A DNA stretch of 64,000 nt from assembly GCA_037179385.1 (NCBI GenBank), contig CM074184.1, positions 15,208,001-15,272,000 on the forward strand, read 5' to 3'. Position numbers and translations under genes: made by a program. The notes under the pieces were generated by a model. The model had not been told where the DNA came from and did not search any database. It saw only the letters and a list, made by a program, of their open reading frames with translations. This DNA is from Holothuria scabra. Its lineage: Eukaryota; Echinodermata; Holothuroidea; Aspidochirotida; Holothuriidae. How positions within the stretch are numbered: the first letter of the stretch is position 1; each line of letters opens with the position of its first letter. Positions 27,301 to 35,312 of the stretch are shown here, piece after piece.

Positions 27301-30300
27301 GGTCATTTTGTGCTTATTCTTTAGCCGTTTTGTGAGAAACCAAGTCATCTTTGCCAATACTTTGTTCCGTTGTGTCTGCTACCACCCTGATGAACATCAA
27401 GTGATCACTAGTGGTACTGATAGAAAGGTAGGTATCATCAGTGGGAATCACATTTAATTAGAAATGAGAGGCAATTCCTATTACAGACTCACCCTAGTTG
27501 CCAGTATCAAGTCAGGTTAATAAAGGCGAGATTACCTTAAAGGCAGTCAGCTCTCACTCCCAAGCAGGGAGTTGCTAGAGAAGGAGGTACAACTAACCAA
27601 TTTTTCCAGACAATATGTACTTGAAATGGATTATATCTTTAGGGGTGTCACTATTTGGTTGACAGGTCCCTGATTTGTTTCTATTGTCAAATCCCTTGTG
27701 GCTTAGTCCTTTTAATGATGATCTCTTCCATTCTTTTTAAAATAATCCCCACACAAGTGCATACCGTATTTACTCTATTAAACGCCCCCTCTCTAATAAA
27801 CGCCCCCCAACTTTTTCGTCACATTGCATAAAGTGAAATTGTTAATTCCAAAGACAATATGGTAAAAGGAAAATGAAATAGTCCTGCCTTGAAGCCAAGA
27901 AATCTCCGAAAGTCCCATACTGTATCCTGAAGTAAAAGGCATGTTTCTGCAACTAATTTCTGTTGATATCCATCACGTTATCACATACCGCGAACCTGTA
28001 CTGCTTCGTTTGCGGTTCGAAAGTGGTACTGTACATACCGTAGGTACACAAATATTCGCTAGCCTATCCGAACAGCCTAACATGAAAATCCAAATTCAAC
28101 ACAGGAAAACTGTTTAACAGTGAAGTGCTGTGAATGCGTATGTACTGCTAATGGTACTACTCACGGTAACTATTATGCAATTACCTTACCGTATGTACGT
28201 GCGTATAGCCGGCCGGTCAGTATAGTACCGTGAGGCCTGGCTGTATACTGTTCACAGCATGCATGAATGCATATGCTGCGGGTGTGTGTAACGTTACATA
28301 TCAAGATGTCGGCGAAAGTTGATCACACTTGCAAAGTTCAGAGTGCTGTTCGTGGCTACCATATTTATAGGGAATAAAGTTTGGTTACCGATCATTGGGG
28401 AGGAGCTCACAGCTTATTGTCAAGCTGACAACCAAATGGACAGATATGCCATATGTAGCAGTTTATCAGAAGTCACATAAATTTGACTCTAATAAACGCC
28501 CCCCTTAACGAAAATTTCACGCCCCCGGGGCGTTTAATAGAGTAAATACGGTAGTCTGTATATCCATTGAAGTTTGTTTCCACCATTGGTGAAACTTATA
28601 AAAAGAATTTCTCTAGAATGACTGGGAACAAACATTTAAACTATATGCTTCAATTGATTGTGCCCTGTTCTTCATTGGAGGAAACATTGCTCAAGTCTAC
28701 ACATTTACCTCAAATTGAAGCAATTTTGTCATCATTTAGAAACAAATTTTTAAATGTTACTTGTAGAAAAATTGTCTTCAATTGAATTGATATGTTGTGT
28801 CTCGGATAGCGTCAAATGACATAAATTTCACACCTTGCATGACGGTTGGCAACTAAATATTAACAAGTAGGTTGTAAGGAATGCCTCTCTTCATTGAAAT
28901 TTTGATAATGCCTCACTAGTCGTTGTTGATCGAAGCATTGAGATAAAAATTTGGCAGATAAAAGCAAAATTACCGTCAGAAACAAACATTGTCTCAAAGA
29001 GACTATAGAACTTTTTTTCTCCTTCTCTAGCAACTCCCTGCCCTAAGCTACAATATTTGAAGTAGTCCACAGAAATAATCAATTGGCTCTTTCATTGCGA
29101 GCAAACTCAAATATGCAGAGTACTGCAGCTCATGTTACCCACCATGCTATGTGCACTGAGAGGGTTTTGATTACACATTGGAGTCTTGTATACTCACCAT
29201 GAAGCAATATGATGAGACTGTGCCTGGATGGGGATGAGTTTTAAGGCCACATTACACTACAGCGATATCGGATCAGATTTCCCTCGGATTTTTGGGATTT
29301 TAATCAGTATCTCCTCAATCTTTGGTCGAAAAGAAACAAAAATTTGCCAACCTGTGTAGAAATATGAATTGTATAGCAGGACTTCAAAATTCTAAGTTAT
29401 ACTAATTATTTTGTGACGCCACATGCGCAGGCTTTTATTGGATACGCTGATAAAAGCTATTTGCCAATGTGACGTCACGAAATAAGTAGTTTATATTTCA
29501 TTTCCATGGTCCCCTTATACTGATCATATATTTACACAGGATGGCAAATTTTTGGTTCTTTCTGGCAATGGATGGAGGAAATTAAAGGAAAACACACAAA
29601 AATTGGATAGTAATCCCATCCTATATTTGCCCGAGGATTCTGCCTTCTTTGCTTGCAACTATTCCAGCTAATTTGAAGGTCCTCTCATTCATGCTGTGCA
29701 GAGCTTTTCAATGTGTCATGCAAGGGTGACTTTCAACAAAACAAGCTCTTGTAGATCAAGAAGAAGTCCATGCCTAACAAGAAGTTGAACATAAGAATTT
29801 ATTTGCTAAGAGTATTAGTTGTGAAAAAGTAAAGTTCCTCTCATTCCTGGCTACTGAACTTTCTAGAAGTATCATTGCAATTATTAGGTATCTGTCTCAT
29901 TGGTTCATCAAAAGGAAGGGAGCAACTTTAGAACTACCCTAATTGCAAATGAAGGTTAGTCTCTGTAGCTTGATAGAGTATTGCAGAATGTTACATGAGT
30001 TGTTAAAAATACTCAACAAAAGGCATTCTTCCTCTCTCTTAGATTGGATACTGGGAAACATACAATGCTGCCCAGATTCGTGAAGTAGACGGCTCACCAT
30101 CAGGGTCCATAAATGGTATGGACATGGCAAGTGATGGCCTCACCTTTGTAACCGGAGGAGATGACAAACTGATCAAGGTGTGGAATTATGCTGAAGGAAA
30201 AGTCATGAGCATTGGAAAGGGACACAGTGGTGCCATAACGAGACTGCGAGTTTGTCCAAATCAGAAGCTTATTGTAAGCGTTAGTAGGGATGGTGCCATC

Positions 30301-30327
30301 ATTAGCTGGAAGTTTCCAGGAAACTAA
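9241..30327 (+). CDS. CFAP52: CFAP52 (WDR16), ciliary WD40 protein, complete gene of 12 coding exons
   Basis: Joined exons (9241-9304, 18937-19136, 19513-19778, 20082-20181, 21691-21908, 22882-22945, 23251-23363, 24451-24599, 24896-25041, 26603-26754, 27325-27427, 30043-30327) give one open frame of 619 codons plus stop, matching the ~620-aa family length. All junctions are GT-AG and all phases agree. The product aligns along its whole length with vertebrate CFAP52, for example HPDxEHxIYPLG, LVSLGGxDDGSxVVW, ITVPNMTCxxIDFMRDGKSI and ATTSDCKRxISGGGEG. WD-type strand ends (IIWD, VVWD, IRVW, VRVW, IIWDL, IKVW) recur along it. The family protein is a double beta-propeller that sits inside the doublet microtubule near the inner junction of motile cilia. 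The first ATG after an in-frame TAA (9205) is the start. The X-box at 9101 suggests RFX control. Confidence 0.97.
9305..12390. other. First part of CFAP52 intron 1
   Basis: There is no second gene. It holds a TAGGCCTA-rich palindromic patch (9,355-9,385), a minus-strand copy of a dispersed repeat at 9,605-9,745 (see 49,053 and 52,488), and a minus-strand piece at 11,590-11,720 that matches 46,440-46,560. The remainder is AT-rich single-copy-looking sequence. Confidence 0.6.
12391..14988. mobile_element. Candidate DNA element with internal GTAATGCGACTGAC repeats
   Basis: GGGCATTTCCAAG at 12391-12403 is mirrored by CTTGGAAATGCCC at 14976-14988, with CTAT on both outer sides. Inside are four perfect copies of GTAATGCGACTGAC (12937, 14581, 14784, 14962) and imperfect copies at 12919 and 12955. 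A 13-bp inverted repeat can arise by chance at this spacing, so the call rests on the combination. No transposase frame is seen. Confidence 0.35.
15368..16718. mobile_element. hAT-like element, non-autonomous, 1,351 bp
   Basis: The termini CAGGGTTCTAGCTA and TAGCTAGAACCCTG are exact inverted repeats. They are flanked by a perfect 8-bp duplication CACATAGA (15360-15367 and 16719-16726). A GC-rich block with 'ggggtccaggggcccgc' lies at 15,415-15,550. There is no intact transposase. It lies in CFAP52 intron 1, next to a TTTA microsatellite at 15,310-15,340. Confidence 0.85.
17019..18675 (-). mobile_element. Non-LTR retrotransposon (jockey/CR1-like) reverse transcriptase, 5'-truncated and frameshifted
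   Basis: Read on the minus strand, 18,520-17,750 gives KAAGFDxIHP, NNRPISVLSCFSKVLERL, YGFRSGHSTELAL, GVFLDLSKALDTIDH, CGVPQGSILGPLLFIIYVND and the catalytic FADDT box, in the fixed order of LINE reverse transcriptases. The frame shifts near 17,745 and continues in 17,741-17,019 with KTxFLGVxIDDxLxWxxHI and the C-terminal SHCCSVWSGANKSTL region. A further frame change near 18,500 leads to a 5' remnant ending about 18,669. No endonuclease domain remains. The element lies antisense in CFAP52 intron 1 and is probably immobile, but few lesions suggest a fairly recent insertion. Confidence 0.9.
18937..19136 (+). CDS. CFAP52: CFAP52 coding exon 2
   Basis: Encodes the end of Gly22 and residues 23-88. 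The acceptor TTTTAATTTTCAG and donor GTAAGA are strong. AGLKVHPDREHFIYPLGNTV and TGHTNDVSCVAVSNSGKYLA are the first WD unit of the family. It ends in MGFK, as in vertebrates. Confidence 0.95.
19513..19778 (+). CDS. CFAP52: CFAP52 coding exon 3
   Basis: Encodes residues 89-176 and two bases of Asp177. It begins ADVIIWDYAAKQL and contains LSFSP-like and LVSLGGQDDGSIVVWD motifs. The donor GTAAGT overlaps the GAG triplet. Confidence 0.95.
20082..20181 (+). CDS. CFAP52: CFAP52 coding exon 4
   Basis: Completes Asp177 and encodes residues 178-210, GTIRVWTLDLKNRKI through GQLKRIVKCIE. The acceptor is TTTCCTCAG and the donor GTTTGT. Confidence 0.93.
20488..20530. repeat. (TATTG)n microsatellite
   Basis: Eight consecutive TATTG-type pentamers in CFAP52 intron 4. 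They create long spurious open frames on both strands. Confidence 0.9.
20610..20865 (-). repeat. tRNA-derived SINE, minus strand
   Basis: On the minus strand a head with an A-box-like TGGTCCAGTGG and a B-box-like GGGAGTTTGAGTC is followed by a body. The body is shared with the plus-strand copy at 25,519-25,660 ('gtgctcagtacaagcaatg', 'aagccattgagccacaactgg'). Pol III-type boxes plus a shared body indicate a SINE family. It lies in CFAP52 intron 4. Confidence 0.65.
21018..21327. mobile_element. hAT-type MITE, 310 bp
   Basis: Perfect 8-bp flanking duplication ACTGTACA (21010-21017 and 21328-21335). The ends CATGGGTGTCTGCAG and CATGGGCATCGGCAG are imperfect inverted repeats (12 of 15). Inside are G9 and C7 runs and a repeated 'cccatacctgccgatgccc'. 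It sits in CFAP52 intron 4. Confidence 0.75.
21691..21908 (+). CDS. CFAP52: CFAP52 coding exon 5
   Basis: Encodes residues 211-282 and two bases of Lys283. VSDDDSYFYCGTTSGDVLKM matches the family DDDSFFYLGTTTGDILKM. GPEKDKFSRGV and a GGGDGTVAIC stretch follow. The donor is GTTAGT; the phase requires the exon to end at AA. Confidence 0.92.
22882..22945 (+). CDS. CFAP52: CFAP52 coding exon 6
   Basis: Only 64 bp. It completes Lys283 and encodes residues 284-304, ending in ITSIALRGNGHQ (family ITSITLRGEGHQ). The acceptor is CCAACTTAG and the donor GTAATT. Confidence 0.92.
23251..23363 (+). CDS. CFAP52: CFAP52 coding exon 7
   Basis: Encodes residues 305-341 and two bases of Val342. It begins FFVGAANARVYLFNF and ends AVNDVGFP. 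The donor GTAAGT overlaps the GTG triplet. Confidence 0.92.
23752..24120 (+). repeat. Local direct duplication in CFAP52 intron 7
   Basis: A ~115-bp stretch at 23,752-23,865 ('tgacaacttcttacatgagt' through an AGTAGAATAAAAATATTCAGTG stretch) recurs at 24,011-24,120 with few changes. The segment between them (23,870-24,000) matches 27,565-27,705 elsewhere in the gene, so part of it is a dispersed repeat. Confidence 0.75.
24451..24599 (+). CDS. CFAP52: CFAP52 coding exon 8
   Basis: Encodes the end of Val342, residues 343-391 and one base of Ala392. ELSDLFATCSKNDIRVW and TVPNMTCNAIDFMRDGKSI are among the most conserved blocks of the family. The acceptor is ACCAACAG and the donor GTAAGA. Confidence 0.96.
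24896..25041 (+). CDS. CFAP52: CFAP52 coding exon 9
   Basis: Completes Ala392 and encodes residues 393-440, WDDNKIRAFYPESGKLMYMI through ATTSDCKRIISGGGEGQ. The acceptor is TTACATTACAG and the donor GTCAGT. Confidence 0.96.
25140..25660 (+). repeat. tRNA-derived SINE, plus strand, split by a TTAA MITE
   Basis: The head (25,140-25,236) has A-box-like TTAAGTGGTCACTG and B-box-like GGTCTGGAATCTGACTCC. The body resumes after the MITE at 25,516 with sequence matching the other SINE copy at 20,610-20,865. Joining the two parts restores the order of that copy, so the MITE entered a pre-existing SINE. Confidence 0.7.
25237..25511 (+). mobile_element. TTAA-flanked MITE (AGGCA...TGCCT family), copy nested in a SINE
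   Basis: TTAA lies on both sides (25233-25236 and 25512-25515). The left end AGGTATATTTTCATC has one change from the AGGCATATTTTC of sister copies; the right end is GACTGCCT. Sister copies are at 34,470 and 57,450. It lacks a ~30-bp internal segment present in them. TTAA duplication points to the piggyBac or Kolobok groups; no transposase is present. Confidence 0.85.
26603..26754 (+). CDS. CFAP52: CFAP52 coding exon 10
   Basis: Encodes residues 441-490 and two bases of Asp491. VRVWLVSPKKQSLVEAMKEH and ASSDGTCIIWDL match the family. The acceptor is TCATATCATAG and the donor GTAAGT. Confidence 0.95.
27325..27427 (+). CDS. CFAP52: CFAP52 coding exon 11
   Basis: Completes Asp491 and encodes residues 492-525, RFVRNQVIFANTLFRCVCYH through ITSGTDRK. 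The acceptor is TATTCTTTAG and the donor GTAGGT. Confidence 0.95.
27764..28551. mobile_element. TA-flanked inverted-repeat element with 25-bp perfect TIRs, 788 bp
   Basis: TA dinucleotides (27762-27763 and 28552-28553) flank a 25-bp perfect inverted repeat that starts CCGTATTTACTC and ends AAACGCCCC. A second CTAATAAACGCCCCC copy lies just inside each end. The TA target suggests a Tc1/mariner-type non-autonomous element. The intact TIRs suggest a recent insertion. It lies in CFAP52 intron 11. Confidence 0.85.
29076..29257 (-). repeat. Fragment of the TTAA-flanked MITE family
   Basis: The landmarks AATTGGCTCTTTCATTG, 'gattacacattggagtcttg' and 'ggggatgagttttaa' follow the minus-strand order of the copies at 34,470 and 57,450. 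One end is missing. It is in CFAP52 intron 11. Confidence 0.55.
30043..30327 (+). CDS. CFAP52: CFAP52 coding exon 12 (terminal)
   Basis: Encodes residues 526-619 and TAA at 30325-30327. IGYWETYNAAQIREVDG, TFVTGGDDKLIKVWNY and SVSRDGAIISWKFPGN are the last WD units and the C-terminus of the family. The acceptor CCTCTCTCTTAG is strong. Confidence 0.96.
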   Translation: MGYWETYNAAQIREVDGSPSGSINGMDMASDGLTFVTGGDDKLIKVWNYAEGKVMSIGKGHSGAITRLRVCPNQKLIVSVSRDGAIISWKFPGN

Positions 30328-31962
30328 GAACTCTGCCTTATAAATTTCTATTGATGAAAGCTTATTGAAGGGCTTGATATGTTGTATATTTTATAACCAT
30401 TACAAATCAGTGAATGATACTGTAGGTGTGAGCTTCACCTTTAGTTTATTCTTTGTGTTGAAATTTGCAACATTTTGTCAAAAAGAATGAAAACTGTAAA
30501 ATCTGCAAATATGGATAGAAGTTGGAGTGAAATATTTCAATTTCTCTGTCACTGATATATTTAAATGTTAGACTTTCGAGAGAGAAAAGAAAACGGGTAT
30601 GAATAGTATATCCCCTGACAGGCCTTGAAGTCTCCTTGAAGTTTGAGGTGTGTGAGTGCAATCGCCTCAAATCAGTGTGAGGAGTGTCATTTTTCACTCC
30701 TAGATGAAGAATGGGAGCTCATATAAATCTGTTAAAAACTTGATAAAAGTCACACCTGCCATACTGCTTTATTTCCCTGATGAGTGAAATCTGTAGCACA
30801 CATAGAATATCTAAAACTGGAGGCCTGCTTGTTTAGAAGGACTTTAAAGATGAAGGTATTTTTGGTAATAGCTTCATTAAGCTATGTAGTCAGCCTATAT
30901 GTGTCAGTTAAGAAAATGCAACAAATATTTATGGCTTCTGTTTCCTGAAACCAATTATAGATTTTTTTTTTTTTTTTTTGAAGTTTGAATTAGTATTGTA
31001 TGCATATGGAAAATGACAAGTGATCCGTCCACTAGTACTGGCCAGTTTGCATTGCTACAGGAGTTTGCAATCATCATATTGAATAGCCAAAATAACTTTT
31101 AGTTTCAAATCCACATAGTATTTTCAGGCTTAGAGGATGTAACTGTGTCCACGCTGTTTCACCAGAGGCAAATCATAAATTTTGGAATAGCTGTTTAAAC
31201 GCTCATAAAATTATTCATTTTAACTTCTTTCCAGTTCAAAATAAACTTTCCAGTTTAAAGTAAACCTACCTATTATAGCTTTTAGTTTTCACTAAACTAA
31301 AGCCTATATTATAATCTAATTGTAATCTACTGCTACTAAGTTATTTACATATATTATTTTTTTAAAAGATTCCCTGAAGCCTTGAAACCTTTCACAGTCT
31401 TTGGAGTATAATAAATGTTCATTTAATAGAAGTGAAATTGAAACATTAAAATTCCATCTTATTTTAAGCAGGTTAATAATGTTTACTTGTGGATGTAGTG
31501 GATGTTTAAATTTCTTTAGGAGTGTTTGTTTGGCAGCATTTACAGTTAATATAATTTAAATGCAAAGTAGCTCAAATGCCCATCAGACACTTCATATCAT
31601 TGTATGTCCCCCTTTACTTCACACTATTACAATACTTCTTTTTTTTTAAAAAAAATTTCACCTTGATACTTCAAAAGCCAGTTCTGTGCCTTCTAAAAAA
31701 TGGTTTGGTATAGTATTTATTTCCTGACATTCCAAGAATTTATCAGTTTTGCCCAAAGAGATTTCCACTTTGAACATGTCCCATTTTGTATCTATTTGTA
31801 CATGAAAATAAAAATTCTGTTATTAAACTGTTACTGCAGATTACAGCTTGTTTTTTAACCATAGTACTGTGTCCTCTGTAGAGTAGCTTGAGTGCATAAA
31901 GGTGCTCAAACCTGTCGTCAAGTTGTCACTGCATTGTAGCTGGGGTGCCACTTTTCTTTTAA
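30328..31962 (+). other. CFAP52 3' flank, probable 3' UTR, then intergenic
   Basis: There is no further coding exon. AATAAA hexamers occur at 31,240-31,245 and 31,807-31,812; either could be the poly(A) signal, and the sequence cannot decide. T18 at 30,961 and T9 near 31,640 are simple runs. Confidence 0.4.
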
Positions 31963-32870
31963 AGTGGGCATGACACGGCCACAAAAACTTTTGTGTATTG
32001 TAAGATTCGATACAGCATTTTACAAATATCATCTCACATCCCATTAAAAACCTGTACAATTTGGCATAAATGATATTTGGAGGAAAACATTCAAAATTTC
32101 GAAAAATGCCACAACAGGTCACCTGACTTTTATGACACAATTGGCTGCACAAACCCCATCCTATGTAAGAATGGGCATCTAGATGTGGAACTAATGTAAT
32201 GCTAGGTAAAGTTATCTTAGCAACTTCATGAAAACAATTGCATCATAATACTCGTCCAAAATACTGAGCAAAAGGTGGGCGACCATGTTGGGGATTTGGA
32301 GCATATCATTGGCCAATATGTTTGCCAGCATATGCGCGTGTGTAAAAACAATTTTGTTTTTGTGCAACAAAGATGCCGTTTGGGCAATATGTGTACAGAA
32401 TAGCTATGTAAATGTATGGACAACCCACAACAAGCACGTCCCCACTACGAGCGGGTCTTTACTGTATAAGCTGTATGGAGAAGATCCTATTACTAAGCAG
32501 TCACCCTGCAATGCACAATTCACAATGTAGTCCGTGGCCACGCTCACTGCTATCATAGCACCGATGTTTGCAATGATGTACTCGCTAACAGGCGTTACCA
32601 TGCACATGATTCGATGATTGCAAGCTCTCTGGTACAGTGTTGCTGGCTGTGCCCAGTGACCGTGCCTCCAATGACGTCACCATCTTGAGACACTCTCACA
32701 TACGTTTTTTCGCTCTTGGATTTCAAATGGGCTGAGCCTGGCTTGTAATTGGGAATTCACAATGTTGTATTTCAGCATTTATGGACATAATTTAGTAGGG
32801 AAAACATTCACTTTATGCCAAGGTGTACCCAAAGAATATTTACCAAGAAACTTGCTTTGTCATGCCCACT
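31963..32870. mobile_element. TTAA-flanked inverted-repeat element, 908 bp
   Basis: TTAA lies at 31959-31962 and 32871-32874. The ends AGTGGGCATGACA and TGTCATGCCCACT are perfect 13-bp inverted repeats. No transposase frame is seen. It is a second TTAA-target family in the window, distinct from the AGGCA and CCCTTT families. Confidence 0.8.
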
Positions 32871-33069
32871 TTAAACTATTAACCTGCCTCTTGCACATAA
32901 TCTTTATTGATTAATCATTCACATGCATAAAAACCCATGTAAAAGCCCACAGTATTCACTCATAATTGCATTTCTTAATTTTCAAATTTTGCATATTTAC
33001 CAAATCAGAAACTTTATGTGCAATTCTGGCTGGTTTCAATACTAAAAAAAGCTGTACTGTTATGGAGTG

Positions 33070-34305
33070 TTGGTGAAGTTTTTGTCCAGATAAAGTTTTG
33101 TTCAATGTATTGGACTTTCAAATTTCATGGAGATGAGCAGCAAGGAGGAAAATGTCTGCCTTGGACCAGACTCCTTACAAGTATCTGGCACTAGAAAGTT
33201 ACACATTTTAGGAATATCAATCTGACATAAATATCACTGAATTTGGGTGTCCTTAATTTAAAAAAAAAAAGGTGTAAATAGTAGTTTGTGAAAAAATAAC
33301 ATTGGATGTCATGGAGAAATGTATAATGTTAAAAGATTGAGATGGTAGATTCACTTTATTAGGCTCCAATTGACAATTTCTTTTACTGAAGTCATCTGCA
33401 TACCACAAAATGATATTTTTGTAGTATGCCCAATTTTTTTAGTCTTTCTGTATCATGGGGCAGTGATGTGAGGATGCACTTGATGGTGGATTTTTCATCC
33501 AATATACTCTGGAGAGGGGGGAGGGAGGGGGAAATTTCCACTGCACCAGGATTAACACCTATGGTGCTTGCTGAAGTATATTTTGCATGAACTATTTTAT
33601 AAGTAATTGCTGTGATTGTAGGTATGAATAGTTAATAGGGAACACTTTTCTATACAGTTTGATGAAATCCTGCAAACAAGTAGTTGTTGATATTATGAGT
33701 GAAACTCCTGCAAACAAGTAGTCGTTGAAACCAATATAAACTGCAGGTGGTGGCGTAACACACCTCCACCTGAGTAAATGACCCAACAAAACAGCTAAAA
33801 TTCTGACAAGAGTGCTTTCACTCACATCACAATCAATGTCCCTTTTGACAAAAACTGGTGCAGTAAGCTAGCTTGTGTAGAAGCTGACAACCCACATGTG
33901 ACTGCTGCACTGATACACTGTTGATTTTTGCCCAGCAGTGGGTATGGCTGACCAGTTGTGAAGGCATGTGAAAGCTCTCTACGGAGTGTTTTTACATGAC
34001 ATCACAACTGGTTAGCCACACCCACTGCATGTCAAAGTCAATCGTATTCAAGTGCAACACTTACACACAGGTTTTCGGCTGCTTCTCAGCTGGCAGCTAC
34101 ACTAGCTACCATACTAGTGTTTACAGTCAAAAGGGGTGGGGCTTATGATGCTGTGAAAGCACTCTATACACTTGACCACATCGAACAGACTATTCAAAAG
34201 ATTTGTCAAATTTAGAATACACTTAAAATTTCATTGAGGTGAGGAGCAAGGAGGAAAATGTTTGCCTGGACCAGACACAATACAAGTGTCTGGAATGCTA
34301 ATATC
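33070..34305. repeat. Diverged duplicated segments between CFAP52 and ATG12
   Basis: 'gagcagcaaggaggaaaatg' and its surroundings at 33,120-33,200 recur at 34,235-34,305. 'cctgcaaacaagtagt' occurs twice at 33,668-33,730. An inverted-repeat element (33,809-34,165) lies between. No gene is recognised. Confidence 0.5.
33809..34165. mobile_element. AGAGTGCTTTCAC inverted-repeat element, 357 bp
   Basis: The termini AGAGTGCTTTCAC and GTGAAAGCACTCT are perfect inverted repeats. Inside, 33,936-33,961 and 34,002-34,027 form a second long inverted repeat ('gaccagttgtga' and 'tcacaactggtt'). The terminal 13 bp match one end of the element at 37,866. The target duplication is unclear. Confidence 0.6.
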
Positions 34306-34469
34306 ATAGGACTGGTGGTGTGCATTTTGTGTCTTTTCAAAGAAACATATGACAAAGTCAAACACTAGACTAACAGCTCTGTGAGAGTTGCTAAAAACTT
34401 ACAATTTATTTATCTTTTGTCATATCTGATGCTGATCATTTACATTCTAGTGGAAGATAGAACATTTAA

Positions 34470-34766
34470 AGGCATATTTTCATCATCCCAAACAGTTCCA
34501 ATTCTCCCAACCTACTTACTTCTAGCCCCTTCCACATTTATCTAAAACTCATCTTTATCCATACATAATCCTAGTTTATTGCTTCATGGCTTGTCCCAGT
34601 GGCCATACAAGTCCATAATGTGTAATCAAGACACTTTCAGTGCCCATGCTGTGTAATTTAGCTATGATGCATTGTTTGAATGTAATGCCAATCAAAGAGC
34701 TGTACCAATTGAGAGTTTTGATATATGTATACTGAAACTGTAGTTTGGGGTGATGAATGACTGCCT
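34470..34766 (+). mobile_element. TTAA-flanked MITE (AGGCA...TGCCT family)
   Basis: TTAA at 34466-34469 and 34767-34770. The ends are AGGCATATTTTC and GACTGCCT. It is highly similar over 297 bp to the copy at 57,450. On the minus strand it carries AATAAA (34,575-34,580), the nearest such hexamer I see downstream of the ATG12 stop codon. Confidence 0.85.
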
Positions 34767-35252
34767 TTAATACTTAATGTCCATTCAAAGAAGTGAAAAT
34801 GGACTTTAAAATTGACTTATTGAAACTACTGCATGAATGGTATGCTATTCTCCACTGAGTAAAAAGGGAAAATCCCTCAAATCTATTATAGTGAAATCTG
34901 CAACAAAATCAAAAAGCAAAGGAAAAAGAAAACGTCACGTACTGCATGCACGTAAAATTTCAGCACCAAATAGTCTATGTCCAACATTTTACAATTGTAA
35001 ATTCCGTAAGTATTACACAGAAAGCCATGCCATTTTCTATGACATACTCATATAATCCAACACATGTGGCACAAGATCAATTCAGGAGCAGCAACTTTGT
35101 TCATCATTCAGTGACAATACACTTGTATTCTATAGCTTCTGTCTCGTCGGCTTTCAGGCCAGCTGGCTGCAAACTGCATCATTACCATATTGCAGGTTCT
35201 TTTGATTGCACTTTAAATGTGATATTAATGTTCCTCTTGGGTTCTTTAAATG

Positions 35253-35312
35253 TCATCCCCAGGCCTCACTCTTACAATAATGCAGAACCAGTTTGCCATC
35301 GCTGCCGTAGCA
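35253..35312 (-). CDS. ATG12: ATG12 coding exon 4 (terminal)
   Basis: Encodes residues 101-119, [19 protein letters not shown], and the TGA stop at 35255-35253. The acceptor (GTTTATGTCAACAG on the minus strand) is adequate. The W-G end is the diagnostic conjugation terminus. Confidence 0.96.
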   Translation of the reverse strand, partial: CYGSDGKLVLHYCKSEAWG

